A DNA stretch of 64,000 nt from Brachynemurus nebulosus. Taxonomy: Eukaryota; Arthropoda; Insecta; Neuroptera; Myrmeleontidae. The translations under genes and the position numbers were made by a program. Below, piece by piece: positions 1 through 16,194 of this stretch; the stretch's first letter is position 1, and every line of letters starts with the position of its first letter. The notes below the pieces were generated by a model that had not been told where the DNA came from, made no database searches, and worked only from the letters and a program-made list of their open reading frames with translations. The stretch is taken from positions 1,056,501 to 1,120,500 of the forward strand of contig JAPWDM010000034.1 in the NCBI GenBank assembly GCA_035578155.1. The letters are read 5' to 3'.

Positions 1-260
1 AAGAAAAATTCAAAAAATAAAATTGGGTAAAAATAACTTTTTTCTTCATTTGTGTTATTAATTGATGCATTAGTTCAGTTTTATCGAAAAATTAATATAT
101 AGTCTCATTTAAAAATCTATAAGTTTGTGTCAGCTCGAAAACCATAAGAACTATAAAGCTTCTGACGATAGCAATCTGTAGCCTCCGTCGATGTCTACAA
201 CTCTTATTTGAACAATTTTTCTATTAAATCAACGGTTTGACTGTAATAAAAATGGCAACT
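1..260. repeat. Dispersed repeat family R1, partial copy
   Basis: The part around 95-250 (runs such as AGCTCGAAAACCATA and CAACTCTTATTTGAA) recurs at about 10320-10480 in the same orientation and, inverted and diverged, at about 12640-12830 and 63672-63920. No open frame is conserved between copies, so this is a non-coding dispersed repeat. The window edge cuts it. Confidence 0.6.
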
Positions 261-1434
261 CTCGAAAAATTCACATAGTATATATAAGGTAGGGACTGGC
301 AACGAAAAGTTTGGTATTTTGTTGACAATATATGTACAATAAATGAAAGCTATATTGTGCTTAATTTTCTTTGACAAATTAATTAACAAAAAATTGTCTA
401 TAGGTGAGGCAAATCCGTACGCTATGGTGCTTCAATATAAAAAGAAAGTGGGTATAAACTACATTAACTATAGTCTTGCCCTAGATAATATAAAATCGGC
501 ACTTTTCGACAGAGGCACAACAATTGAATGGGGGGGGGGGGGTCCAGGAGGTCCGGATCCCCTCAATTTACCTAGACTCCTCATAAAATTACGTAAATTT
601 TCCTTCAATTTATTTTATTTAAATTAAAAAGTGTCACAAAAAAAATATAAAAAAAATAATAAAAATAAAAATAAAAATGTTAGAAAAAGAAATTAATTTT
701 ATTGTGACATTGGAAATTAAATAAAAAAAAATTAAAGGCAGGGGCTCCTCGACTACAAGGGTGCTCGGCTCCTGTACAAAAGTTAATGACCCGTGATTAC
801 TGAAATTTTACTTATTTAAATTTTAATTGTAAATTTTGATAACTACAGAACTAGCGTGCTGATCACAAACTGGTGGGGCCCTTTTCACCAGGAGGGTATA
901 ACGCCGATATGAAATAAATGTTGTTAGTAAAGGCAAAAATCTAAGTACTTTTACAAATCGGTTTTCACCCTGAAAATAAAGTAATATTCTGAAATATATG
1001 GCGTGTATGTAGAAAAACAAGTAAGCAATAAGTTTAAATCTAAATTTATTTAAATTTTAATAATTTTATCATTAAGTTAACAAATATTTTAACAGTTAAC
1101 AAAAAATAATCGTAGTTTGAAAAACCAAAATGACGTCAAAAAAATGACGTAATAAATATATAATAAAAGAGAAATTTATTTTAGCTAAGAATGGAATTTT
1201 TAATAATAGTACGGTGCAATTAGACCCAAACCTCAACATCCAAAGTAACAGTTTCTAATCAATCAGTCGTCCAACTCCAAATTGTTCTATGCCGTCCACA
1301 TATTGTTTGGTAAAAAGTTACACCATTTTGAGCGTCGAGTTTGGAAGGGAAGAGGGTAGAAGTAGGTAAATTAACGATTTTCGTCAGTTTTTCTTAAGTA
1401 TTTCGAAAACTATGCAGTTTAGCGCAAAAAGTGC
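261..1434. other. AT-rich non-coding stretch
   Basis: I see no gene here. It contains a run of 13 G at 530-542, unusual in such AT-rich DNA, and the pair TGACGTCA / TGACGTAA near 1130-1150. Short frames have no recognisable domain or coding bias. Confidence 0.5.
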
Positions 1435-2010
1435 CTACACAAAAATAATCTACATTAAATTGCGAACAAAAATAGTCCTGTGCATAATCTTGCTGAAGTG
1501 AAGAGTTCCAGAGTTATGGAGGGTGTAAAAGTAGCAATTGTTAGTATTTTTAGATTTTTTGGAAAAAATATGACACATTATCACTAAGCAAACTAATTTT
1601 TTAACATAGCACCCTCCTCTTCTAAATCTTCGTCTATGATGTTCGTATGAGCAATTACCGCATATGCTTGAATAGTTTAGACCACTCTTTCTGCATTCGC
1701 AATTACGGACGCATTTGTCTTTGCAAGCGCACACTATGAGGGAAAGTAATTCCTCGGGAGCTGTAAGACGTGCTGTTGTAATTGGTCTCTAGTGTTCGTC
1801 AATCTTCTTCCACCCCCACTCGAGTGGATTCTTCTTCTTATTCAGCCACAGCTGCACCTGGTGATAGATGCAGCAGTGGCTAAAAATACTAAAAATTGCT
1901 ACTTTTACACCCTCCGTAACTCTGGAACTGTTCACTTTAGCAAGATTATGCACAGAAGCATTTTTGTTCGCAATTTAATGTTGATTATTTTTGTATATGA
2001 CACTTTTTAC
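1435..2010. repeat. Inverted repeat flanking a broken ORF
   Basis: Bases 1435-1552 and 1890-2010 are imperfect inverted copies of each other, sharing ACACCCTCCATAACTCTGGA-type sequence. The space between holds a cysteine-rich pseudogene fragment. This looks like a foldback or a head-to-head duplication of the 3' part of an element. Confidence 0.6.
1611..1792 (-). pseudogene. CXC-like cysteine-rich C-terminal fragment of a transposon-type protein
   Basis: Read on the minus strand, an open stretch runs through PEELLSLIVCACKDKCV to CECRKSGL and ICGNC. The spacing of cysteines (C-x-C-x3-C-x3-C-x-C, then C-x2-C) resembles the short CXC (tesmin-like) tails on many multicopy insect proteins of probable transposon origin. 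The frame is closed by a stop about 20 codons upstream of the first cysteine (TAG near 1795), one expected cysteine is tyrosine (GLNYS), and no partner domain follows. I see the motif directly. The transposon link is inference from family knowledge. No intact gene is present. Confidence 0.4.
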
Positions 2011-2440
2011 GCTAAAGCCCATAATTTCCGAAAGATTTCACTATTATCATATATTATTGCATTATAAAGTGTGTAATATGGTAACCTAGCACTCAGGTAA
2101 TAAGCGAATTAATGATTTCTTATAGTCAACCCTAATATTGGTTTTTAAGTAGGTACAGCCGACTTTCGTTAATTGAAACTCGAGGAACTCTTAAAATATT
2201 ACGAATTATCGAGTGTTTGAAATATCAAATGGTTCAAAACAAAGGCTCGTGTACGATGATGTGCTTATCTAGATAACGTTATCTGAAATTTTATCTAGAT
2301 AACGTTTTCGTTATCTATTATCTTTTATCTAGATATTTTTAAAAGAAGTTATCTTTTATCTTATCTTTTTATTAAGCGAAAGAAAAAGATAAGATAATAA
2401 CAATACATCTATATTCTTACTGAAAAAAAAAGAAATTTGA
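2011..2440. other. Non-coding, with TATCTAGATA-rich tract
   Basis: Bases 2262-2400 are rich in the palindromic motif TTATCTAGATAA. A related tract lies at about 4920-5048, where it ends in GCCCAACACTG, which looks like a hAT-type terminus. The two may be the ends of one old element, but I could not match terminal repeats, so I leave them unjoined. No gene seen. Confidence 0.35.
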
Positions 2441-2459
2441 AGCTAAATTCACTATTTTT

Positions 2460-3225
2460 TTTATATTCACTTGTTCGACCAATTCAGATAACTTTTGACA
2501 CTTTTTTAAGAATTATAAAAATGTTTAAAAGCAGTTATTTAATTTAAAACAGAATTTTTGTAGCCTGTAATCATTTCCAGGGCCGTACAGAGAAATAGGG
2601 GACTCCGGGAATAAATCCCCTTTAAATTTTTTCCTCCAGGAAAAAGTGTCGAGCAAAAATAAACTCTTTTTAATTATTTTCGAGCCCTTGTCGACAAATA
2701 CGGGCTCAGTCTTTCAGCTCGCGCTCCGGGACTGAAACCCTGGCTACTCCACCCTCTCATCGGGCCTGATCATTTCTGCCATTAGTTGGAATCATACTGA
2801 GTCGTGTAATATGAAATGTCGTATTCCGACCACCTGGCCATGTAATTCAGATAAGTATCGAAACTTTCTTAAGCACTAGCCAATTGCTTAAAAGCAATTC
2901 TTTAATTTTAGATTGAATTTTCTCGCCTGGAATCATTTCCACCATTAATTAGAATAACAGTAAGTTGTGTAATATAAAATGTAGTTTTACGACCACTTAT
3001 TCGACCATGTAATTCAAATAAATATCGACACATTTTTTAACATTAGAGAAATGTTTGAAGGCAATTCTCGTATTTTTAATGCAATTATTGTAGTTAAGAA
3101 TCATTTCGGCCATAAGTTGGAATAACATTTAATCGTCTAATATGAAACGTCGTTTTCCGACCATTTGGTCGATCATGTAATTCAGGAAAATATCGGCCCT
3201 GTCTAAGCACTTTTTTTTAAACAAA
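2460..3225. repeat. ~185-bp tandem repeat array (about 4 units)
   Basis: Units carry GTAATATGAAATGTCGT, CCGACCACTTGGTC, CATGTAATTCA and GGAATCATTTC in the same order and repeat about every 185 bp. The same units occur at about 8140-8570, and a broken one flanks the array at 18580-18610 and 19425-19510. One unit is split by the MITE at 2578-2768. Confidence 0.7.
2578..2768. mobile_element. hAT-type MITE with perfect 8-bp target duplication
   Basis: The element begins CAGGGCCG and ends CGGGCCTG. It is bounded on both sides by ATCATTTC (2570-2577 and 2769-2776), a perfect 8-bp direct duplication, which is diagnostic of hAT-type (or P-type) insertion. At 191 bp it has no coding capacity, so it is non-autonomous. 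The host ~185-bp repeat reads through once the element and one duplication are removed. Confidence 0.85.
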
Positions 3226-3244
3226 AACCGTTGTACTACTGTGC

Positions 3245-3690
3245 TAAACGTGTGCTATCATGGACCGTAAATAAAAAAACGCCGCGAGCATTAGTGCCCC
3301 ATCACGGAAGTCGAATTTTTCCCTTCATCTTCGGTATTGAATGTCTACAAGCGAAATGTAATTGAAAGTCCACAAGCGATTTATCATTATGGTGGTTTCA
3401 AAACTGATGATGAGTGTCCGGTTGATCGCGGCTTTAAAAAAAGGTTTTAAGTTTTTAAGGGCTGAATCTCACAGCTGTGTTGGCTGAAAAAAGCCAACAC
3501 AGTTCGTACAAGGGAATTCCTACCCATGCTTATCCGCCAATTGCCTTTGTGTTTTATTTTTAAATATTAAAAAAAGGACCTTAAATAGTAAACTGGTAGG
3601 CCTTTATGAAGATATTTTTTCTTTCCAAAAAAATCCAAAATTTATATTTATAAATAAAAATCTAAAGTTTCTACTTTATAAATAAACAGT
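3245..3690. repeat. Dispersed repeat R5, copy 1
   Basis: About 430 bp here match 31360-31800 in inverted orientation (shared GCTTATCCGCCAATTGCC, CATCATCAGTTTTGAAACC and similar). This copy contains a short perfect hairpin at about 3478-3502 (GTGTTGGCTG...AGCCAACAC). No reading frame is shared. Confidence 0.7.
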
Positions 3691-3774
3691 GACTTTAATA
3701 ACATTTTTTAATATCTATGTATTGCATTTGTTATAAATGTAAGTTCATTTTTTTTTAATTTTTAAAATTACTAT

Positions 3775-4576
3775 ACGCCTACTTGTATTAGAACAAAAAT
3801 AAAGCATTTAAAACACATCTAACAATACCATTGAATTCCGATGTAAAAATGGGAGAAGTGGGGGGAAAAGTTATGTGGATTCCCTAAAAGACACTAGCTG
3901 GATACTAACTCAATACACGTACAAAAGTTCAGCCCTCTAGGTTCCCTTAGAGAGTCTCTAGACGTGTTAGAAAAAAACGCAAAAATCAAGGAAATATTGG
4001 CGTAAAAATCGTGGGGGTAAGGGTTGAAAGTTGAGACCCCCAACAGGCACCCCCTTGATACTAACTGAATCCGAATACAAAATTTCAGTTCTCTAGGTTT
4101 ATTTGGGTGACTTGTGCAAGTGGTACAAACTTCGAAAACGTCGAAAAAACATAGAATTGTAGCTCAAAAATGGAGGGAGTGGGGGTAAAGTATTGAAATC
4201 TCCAAAAAGCAGACCCTAGGTACGGACTCTATGAACGTACCAAATTTCAACCGTCTATGTTAATTCTGGGGACTGTGGGCGTGTTAGATACAGCCAAAAT
4301 AATTTTTTCCCCTCTACTCCCTCCAGATCATCCTAGGAAGCTGAATTTTGGATATGTTGTAGATAATTGACCGAAATATTATCTCCAACCGGTTTGGAAA
4401 AGTTCTGTTGTTTGATGCTCGCCACCCCACTCCTCCTAACGGCTGGGCCGGATCCAAGATTTGCCCAGAATTTGATCCCACTTTGATAGTATAAGGTGCA
4501 TCGGAAATGAGCCCCACTTACTAAGTTTCAGCTCTTCCCTTCCATAGGGGGCCCTACACATGTCAATAGGTAGCGG

Positions 4577-4630
<54 letters not shown>

Positions 4631-4765
4631 TTTTTTCAAGACAATTGTGTTCTACGGGTCCGAAAACGGATAGCGCCCCTACTCTCGCCTCTTCCCGTTC
4701 TTAAGGTATAGGCTGTATAAGTCTAATTTTTTAGTTGAAAAATTCGACTAAAAATTAAATTCCAA
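3775..4765. repeat. Repeat R6, uninterrupted copy (empty site for the 5.25-kb element)
   Basis: This ~1-kb unit matches, inverted, the two flanks 43194-43580 and 37650-37930 of the large element. It contains a (TA)n tract at 4579-4627, and the second copy has one at the same place. At 4513-4518 it has CCCACT uninterrupted, which is the complement of the 6-bp target duplication AGTGGG found at both ends of the inserted element. Several internal sub-blocks (3835-4010, 4020-4130, 4160-4300) resemble each other, so the unit itself has tandem ancestry. Confidence 0.85.
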
Positions 4766-8819
<4,054 letters not shown>

Positions 8820-8820
8820 T

Positions 8821-9419
8821 AGTGATGGGAATAATCCAATGATTTCAGTAATCGATTATTATTATTCGATTTTTTCGATTATTAAAAATTATTACTTTTA
8901 ATACGATTTTTTTCATTCGCATATTTCTGTACCTGATTAGTTTTAAATTAATTTGGCATTTTGTTAGAAAACATTTTTAAGAAAACTATGTGAAATTTTA
9001 CAATTACATGGGTACACTTGAAATTAAGTCAAAATTTGATGACATCATCAACAAATGAAGCGAGTTTAGACGTACAACCTTAAGTTACTATAGTTACTCT
9101 AATATAAACATAATAAAGGTCAAAAATGGCTTCCAAAAAATTTTTACTGTTTTTTTTTATTTTTGTTTTTATTTATGAACTGAAACGTCTGGCGAAACTA
9201 GAATAATTGTTTAAGTATTTACTGAAATATTTCGAGACAGAATAAAATAATTCGAATGATTTTATGATATCACGAGATATAAAATAATTTTAATCAAAAT
9301 ACCCAAATAATGTTATTATACTTCGAAATATTTTGTAAGATCATTAAAATGAAATATAGTTGAGTGATATTACAATAATCGAATGATCGATTACTTTTTA
9401 TTCAAATATGCCCATCACT
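8821..9419. mobile_element. hAT-like MITE, ~600 bp
   Basis: Terminal inverted repeats AGTGATGGG and CCCATCACT bound the segment, and subterminal TCGATTATT / AATAATCGA blocks are also inverted. The GTGATGGG terminus is common in hAT-type MITEs of insects. Flanking 8-mers do not match well, so the target duplication is eroded or my boundary is off by a base. No coding region inside. Confidence 0.6.
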
Positions 9420-10319
9420 AATATACGACTGTACATGTGGTACATATGGTACATATCGTACATCAATATATGTATGTATACAATACATACATATTATAAT
9501 TAGCATGTATAAATAAGGTTATGTATGTCTCTAATATGTTTGTGATTTAATAATTTTTGTTAAAAATATATTTTCATTATTGTTTTGTCTTCCAAAAAAA
9601 TGGAAACGAAAATGAATAACGGAAAAATCATATAATTTACACGTAAAAAAATCGGAAAATGTAAAAAAAAATATAACAATTTTAAAAATTGTGTTTTGAT
9701 ATCTGTGGTGTTTTGTTTTTCTCAAAATTTTAATTGTGTATTCGAGTGCAAATTATAATAAACTAATGATTCTAATTTACAGAAATTTAATTTAAAAATT
9801 TTGACTGTAAGATTATTATTATAGCCTAAAAAAAATTTACTTTTTGTTTAGCTTTTACACGTGTCATTTTAAATGTGCAATATTGCCACGTTCAATTATG
9901 GTTTTTACAATTTTCGAGTCGACATTACATTTTTAATTTTTTTATTGCAATAACTAATAAACAATGTGCAAAACTGATATAAATCTTGTTTTATTCCATT
10001 CATTAATGTCTAATGTATCTGTTAAATAAGTTTGGTCGAAAGTTTAACATTTTTTAATATTTTATAGTCGTTTTTGTATTCTAGTCCATTTACGCACATT
10101 AAAAAAAGTTAGATTTTGAAAATTAATTTCTTGAATACTAAGAGCACAATTGATCTGAAATTTTAAAGGTCAGCGTTTTACATATTTATTGTTTACTGGT
10201 TAAAATTTTAAATCGATGGTATCATTTTTTAGAGTCTATCGAAACTCCTTAAGATAAAAATTTTTATTTTTTTATTTTTTATTTCTGTTGCTTTATTGAA
10301 TAATTTTTATCAACAAATA
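9420..10319. other. AT-rich non-coding stretch
   Basis: I see no gene or clear repeat boundary. Bases 9430-9500 are rich in GTACAT / TATGTA dinucleotide-like sequence. Confidence 0.4.
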
Positions 10320-10500
10320 AGTATACTATTCCATTTAAAAAAAAGGTAAGTTTGTATCATAGCTCGAAAACCATACGAGCTATAAAGCTCCTGATTATAG
10401 CAATTGGTTGCCCCCGTCAATATCTACAACTCTTATTTGAAAAATTTTTCGATTAAATCAACGGCTTGGCTGTAATTTTATATATATATATATAGGTAAA
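10320..10500. repeat. Dispersed repeat R1, second copy, ending in short (TA)n
   Basis: Matches 95-250 in direct orientation and 63700-63900 inverted. It ends in a short (TA)n at about 10479-10494. Confidence 0.65.
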
Positions 10501-12234
10501 CATGATTCATCTTTTTTGGTTCATTTCCTATTTACATAGGTATGGATGGTGAAAAATTAATAAATTCTGTAACGGTGAAATTTTTTTGATGGCGAAATAC
10601 AGTCTCTAAAATTAGATTGTTTTTTATTTCGTTTTCTATTTCAGCTAATATGTAATTATGCGTGTTAACGTTTATGCGATAGTACTCAAAAAATTTTTCA
10701 GGTTATTGGGTTAATTTTTCAAAAAGTTGATTATATTCACTTTTGCTTTTAAAAATACTGTTTACCCAGCATTCTCTGTTTTCTTCAAGTAAACTTGCTA
10801 AGAATACAGAATTTTCCAATACATAATACTTTTCTAAAATATCTATTGTAAATTTGTTAAAATGTTAAAAAAATTAAATTAAACGGGAACTGTTATTTGC
10901 GAAAAATCGCATATTTAGTTGCTTGTACTGTAACCACGTTACCGATAGTGCGAATACGCGCGAACATCAATTCGCGCGAAGTCATTTGCACTATAACCGT
11001 AGACTTAATATAAATTACTGGCTACGTTCGAGCAGAAAAAATTCTTTAAAGCGCTTTAAAGCAAAATGGCGATTTACTAAGAATAACAAAGCACCAAAAA
11101 GCAAAATATCGTCGTAGATATTTAAACAAATTAACCTCAGTAAGAGTTATTCATAGGAAAATTTGTTATTTTTTTTATATTTTACACAATATGAATAACA
11201 TTATAGGTCATATTATTGAAGAATTATCAGAGTAAACAACAATATGGCAGAATTTTGTAATTTATCGCAGTAAAATTAAAATTGGTTTAAGACAGAACTA
11301 CGTGTCACTTGATTTTTGCCCTGGCAGAAAATTAGTCAGCAATATGTAGCGGCTTGAAGCGCTTAAAGAATTTTTTTCTGCTCGAACACAGCCATAATCT
11401 TTCTCTTAAAACGTGAAAAACTAACAATCTTTTCCACTAAATCAAGAGTATTCCAAATAAAAAATCTGTCAGGAATAATAATAGTTAAGCTAAATTATTG
11501 TACTCGAATTTATTAAGCTACTCTAAAGTAGAAAGCTAATTGGCCATCGGAATCAGCCGAAGGGATATTCTCGAAACAGTCGAAGGTTTACCTTCAGTAC
11601 AATTCAATAATATATTTTCTACAAGGTTGTCCCAAGCGTACAACGTGCAAAAAAGAAAATAATAATAATAATAAATAAAAAAATACCTACTTATGGTATA
11701 CCAGATATTAATAATTACCTCAAATTTTTCAGTAAGTATTAGAATACCTTTTCTAACTATATCGTATGAACTGAACTATCTACTCAAATAACATTTTAAA
11801 GACGATGACTGATTTAACTTGTGGCTCGGTTGTTTACCCTTTAGTCAGACATAATAATATGTATTAATAATAATAATAACAGCAAACACTTTAGTCTTCT
11901 TCAGCGAACTAAGAAAAAAAAGTTAACATCTTCCTAATGTTAGGTATGTAAATAACTAAAAAAAAAAAAATAATAATAAAAAAATGAACCATACTAAAAT
12001 TATTTTCTTTAAAACCCTTAATTATATACCAAAAGAAGAAAAATGTTAACTACTATTTCTATGAAAAGTAACAGACAAAACCTGACAAAGGACAATTCGA
12101 TGTTATTTTTGGGTCATTGTATTTAAAATGAAGCAATCGGTTGCACAAAATATTTTTGTGGAATTGATTTCTTTCAGAAAAGGAACTCTCATGAATAACT
12201 TTAATATACTTTTACTGAAGCGTTGAGAAACATT
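10501..12234. other. Non-coding interval with a weak inverted repeat
   Basis: Bases 11009-11060 (GTTCGAGCAGAAAAAATTCT and following) are inverted at 11341-11388, suggesting a ~380-bp foldback element. Further left, 10920-11000 resembles 7050-7180. From about 11390 to 12234 I see only AT-rich sequence with short AAT/TAA repeats. Confidence 0.4.
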
Positions 12235-12240
12235 TTGCTC

Positions 12241-12300
12241 AGGGCCGGCGCAAGGTTATTTGACGCCCTACGCGAAATATCTTTTGGCGCCTCCGAACTT
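12241..12300. mobile_element. hAT-like terminus (possible left end of a nested element)
   Basis: CAGGGCCGGCGCAAGG followed by GACGCCCTACGCG resembles, inverted, the segment at 19735-19797 that ends GCACCAGCCCTG. The two could be the ends of one hAT element now filled with other insertions. Flanking 8-mers ATTTTGCT and ATTCCTTA do not match, so the pairing is only suggestive. Confidence 0.35.
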
Positions 12301-12464
12301 GGTAAACACTTATTTGGACATAATAACTGTTAAAAGTTATACAGTTATTCAGCTTTTAACTTATAAAATTTTTTCACAAAGTATATTAACACAAATCAGT
12401 ACCTACTTAAAGCTTATTTTGTGATATACATATAATTTACTAATAAAAAATAATACAAAAATAA

Positions 12465-12830
12465 ATCCCTGCCGCAGCATCTGCATAACATAGTAAATTT
12501 CCAAAGATTAAACACTGGCGAATCTCATACACAACCTGTATCCATCTAAAATAGTTCTCTAACTGTGAAAAAATTTTCAAAATCGGTTAAGTATAGTTAA
12601 CTTTTAGCGAATCCTGACGAATCTCATATACAGGCTGAGTTTTTTGAAAGTTGCTATTTTATTACGACTAAACTATTGACTTAATCAAAAAATTGTTCAG
12701 ATGAAAGTTGCAGCTACCGGTGGGGGCAACCGATTGCTATGTTTAAGAATTTTCTAGCTCTTGTGGGTTTCGAGATATGATGCGAATAATATGCGAATAA
12801 TATATTTATTTGTTGATAAAAATTATCCAA
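12465..12830. repeat. R2 end plus R1 copy
   Basis: CGCAGCATCTGCATAACATA at about 12474 is the landmark of family R2 (also near 16206, 18550 and 33530), followed by one monomer of the 120-bp satellite family (GTGAAAAAATTTTCAAAATC). Bases 12640-12830 are an inverted, diverged R1 copy. Confidence 0.6.
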
Positions 12831-12985
12831 TAGAGTAATAGAAAATAAAAATAATAAAATTTTTCTTTCTCTACTTTATTTTTTAAAATTTTACAATATT
12901 CGCGGGTAAAAGTGATGTTCTGGAGTAGACTTTTTACGGCTTTGTTTAAACGTCGTCAGAAATTACGGTAATCTTATTTACATGA

Positions 12986-13487
12986 TAGTCCAAGCTCCGA
13001 TAGCACAAAATCATACCGGATAAAACACCTCAAATTAAAGAAGCTAAATCGATAGTAACTAATGCCGACAATAGGAAATGCCCGCCAGACCTTTAAGTTT
13101 TTGTTAAATTCTATTTTTAAAAAATTTTTGAAATGGCCGAAAAAAACGTCAAATCTACCTCACATAACACCTTGCTGAAATTTACATATGTTATAGCAAA
13201 TTATATATATTTTACTGATTCAGACATTAATTATCAAAATATGCCAGACAGACCGTTTGTTCAGTAAAATATATATAATTTACTATAACATATGTAAATT
13301 TCAGCGAGGTGTTGTGTGAGGTAAATTTGACGTTTTTTTCGGCCATTTCAAAAATTTTTTAAAAATAGAATTTAACAAAAACTTAAAGGTCTGGCGGGCA
13401 TTTCCTATTGTAGACATTAGTTACTATCGATTTAGCTTTTTTAATTTGAGGGGTTTTTTCCGATATAATTTTGTGCTATCGGAGCTT
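12986..13487. mobile_element. Foldback element, ~500 bp
   Basis: Two ~220-bp arms (12986-13207 and 13262-13487) are near-perfect inverted copies, with shared outer sequence CAAGCTCCGATAGCAC and inner sequence TTTACTATAACATATG-like. A ~55-bp spacer separates them. There is no reading frame. Such long palindromes are typical of foldback MITEs. I could not establish a target duplication. Confidence 0.8.
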
Positions 13488-15420
13488 GAACTGTGATATC
13501 AGTGACAATAGCCCATCTTGTGTTGCCGCCTGTTTTCAAAAATATCTAATTGTAATAACAATTAAATATGTTATTTATCTTACCTATCACAAAAAATGTA
13601 TAGTTCATAAAATTATTAATTAAAATTTATGAATGTTTAAAGGTTGTCTGGAAACTAAAATGACATTTCCGAATTATAACTAAAAGTCAAACCAACTTAA
13701 TGTGTCTGATTGTTGTTCTGTTACTTATGCCATTTATCAGTTTCTGTAGGAAACATGCAGAAATATCAGAAGATAATTCAGATTACAACAAAATTGTAAC
13801 ATTTAGAAAAAATCCAAAATCGTTTTTTTGATTTTGATGTGAACGGAATCCTACTACGCAATTTGAAAATTCAATTACTCAAAAATATGGGAAAAAATAA
13901 TGGAAATTTTAACACTAGGGTAAAAGAACGGATTGTCGAACGGGGTTATAAGTCCGAACAGTTTTGACATTTATATCTTAATGAAGTTATTTCTGAAAGA
14001 AACCTCTGATAAAAAAAATTATTATTAATAGAATGATTATTTTTCAATTTAAATTCACCTCACATTTAATGTCTCCTCACTTAATTTAAGAAATACATAT
14101 ATATATCGAACAATTTTTGTTGAATTCGTGAATTTTTAATATGATGGATGATCATTATTCAAAACACATGAGTTATAAATTGTAACATTTTTCACCGAAT
14201 TTTTAAAGTTATTAGCATAATAAAAGTATACAAATAATTGTTATTAGTCCACTTAAGAGATTAGGATAGCTAAATTATATTTTATATGCGTTAAATATTA
14301 TTTGTAGAAGTGTTTCTTCTTGGGATCCAAGTTTTAAGGTTGGGTACCCCATTTTGAGAATTATATATTACATATCTATTTTATAAACATTTTTTAATTA
14401 ATTTTTGGGTTTAAAACACTTAACTAACCGTTTTTATAATTTCACTTTAATATTTTATTTATTTCAGAACGTAAAATCAATTGAAAAATAATTAATAATG
14501 AATTAAAACTTCGAAATTGAAATAAAAACGTCAGACATTTAGATTTGAAACAACATATAAATATATACGTCATATACTTAATTTAACTGTTTAAAAATTC
14601 ACAATGGCGTATAGATAAGTTAGAATGTACACAATGTTTTTTAAAACATCATTAGATGGCGAAAGAAAATACAGTATTTTAGTGGTTTATTTTATCGAAT
14701 ATTTAAACCCTTCTGTCATTGTTGCTATGTTTCACAAGGTGTCACTCTGTGATACTCTATGACACAGACTAACCCCTTGTAGTGGATAGAGTGTCAAAGT
14801 GGCTGCAAGATAATGGTGTAAATATTCGATAGGAGAAGGTGGTATGTATTGTATGTCATGTACATTAAATGCGTGTTTTTTCTTACGGGTCAGTGCGTTG
14901 TTTTTTTAAAGGAGGTTAATATATTCTGTCCGTTTTTTCATAGACGTCAACAAATTATAAAACAAAAACATTAATAAATCAAAATTTTTGGGTTATATTT
15001 TCTTAAAAACATATCCATTGGATTAAAAAAACTTGGTTTCATACTTATTAAGAAAAAAAAATGGGTGTTTTGTTTATTTTTTAATTTTTTAAGCTACTTT
15101 AATGATACAGCTAAAAATAGTGTTCGGTCATCGGGTCTCTTACCTTACTGGTAGTTTAAAGATATAAACTAATTTTCAAAATACATTTCAACATAATTAT
15201 GTTTCCATTTAAAAAAAAAAAAATATTTTTTTATTCCAAAAGTCTGAAAAGTAGACCCAGAAGTCTGAAAAGTAAACCCCAGAAGTCTGAAAATATTTTT
15301 CATGAGTGTCCCCCTCTATTGTGAATATTTTTTGTATAAACTTTTTTTCAATTAGATGAATATTTTAGGAATAAATCGAATGGCAACTCTGCATATATGC
15401 ATTTAAAAGATTTAACTTTT
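13488..15420. other. AT-rich non-coding, with a fragment of the MITE seen at 43590
   Basis: Bases 13930-14130 match much of 43600-43800 (CAGTTTTGACATTTA, TTATTTCTGAAAGAAAC, AATTCACCTC), so this is a decayed relative of that MITE. The rest shows no gene. Confidence 0.45.
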
Positions 15421-15600
15421 AAAAAGTGAAAAAATTTTCAAAACCCGTTGGGTAGTTTTATTTTTGGCGCTTTTGGGACCGCCGGATACTGACAGACCTC
15501 ATATCACTTAACTTATATATGCATCTAAAATAGCTTAGCTCTCTGACAGTAAACGCATTTTCAAAATCGGTGATGTCGTGTTCTTGAAAAGTTAGTTTAT
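15421..15600. repeat. Satellite-like monomer pair of family R2
   Basis: GTGAAAAAATTTTCAAAACC and a related unit about 110 bp later match monomers of the 33.5-35.3 kb array. No gene. Confidence 0.5.
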
Positions 15601-16190
15601 TTTTATTTTGAAAAATGAAACAGATATAAATATTATTATTGTAGTGATAAAAACGATGAAGCATTTATTGTAAAAAAATTCAGCAAAGGGTCTAAAACCA
15701 TTACCATAGGTGAATTTGCCCAAGAAATAAAATTCAACGATATGTATGCGATTGTGTAGCTTAGTAAAAGAGTAAACCATACGTATAGATTTTATTCAAA
15801 CTTTTTTTTCTCGTAAACTAATATAGATAAAACGATGAAACAAAATTCATATTATTTGCTATGTCCAATACTTTATTATATATTTTTTCCATTTAAAATG
15901 GACATTAAATACCCTTTATAAAATATGAAAAAAAAAATTCATTCGATTTTTTTAGCTACTTGTACAAGAGTGACCACTTTCTTATTACTACCAAAAAAAA
16001 GCTCGCAAGCACTTCTCTCATCCCCCTGAATTTTACTTTTGTCAAAAGAGTGGAACATATTGAAAAAAAAAATACATATATTCGGTGATGAGTATGGTAT
16101 GTGTATGCGCAATGTGCATGTACAGATCAACAAATCTGACTTTGCCGCTTCAAGGTCATTAAAAATGCATTTTTAAAGAAGTGAGATAAT
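15601..16190. other. Non-coding interval
   Basis: AT-rich. I see no feature I can support. Confidence 0.3.
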
Positions 16191-16194
16191 ACTT

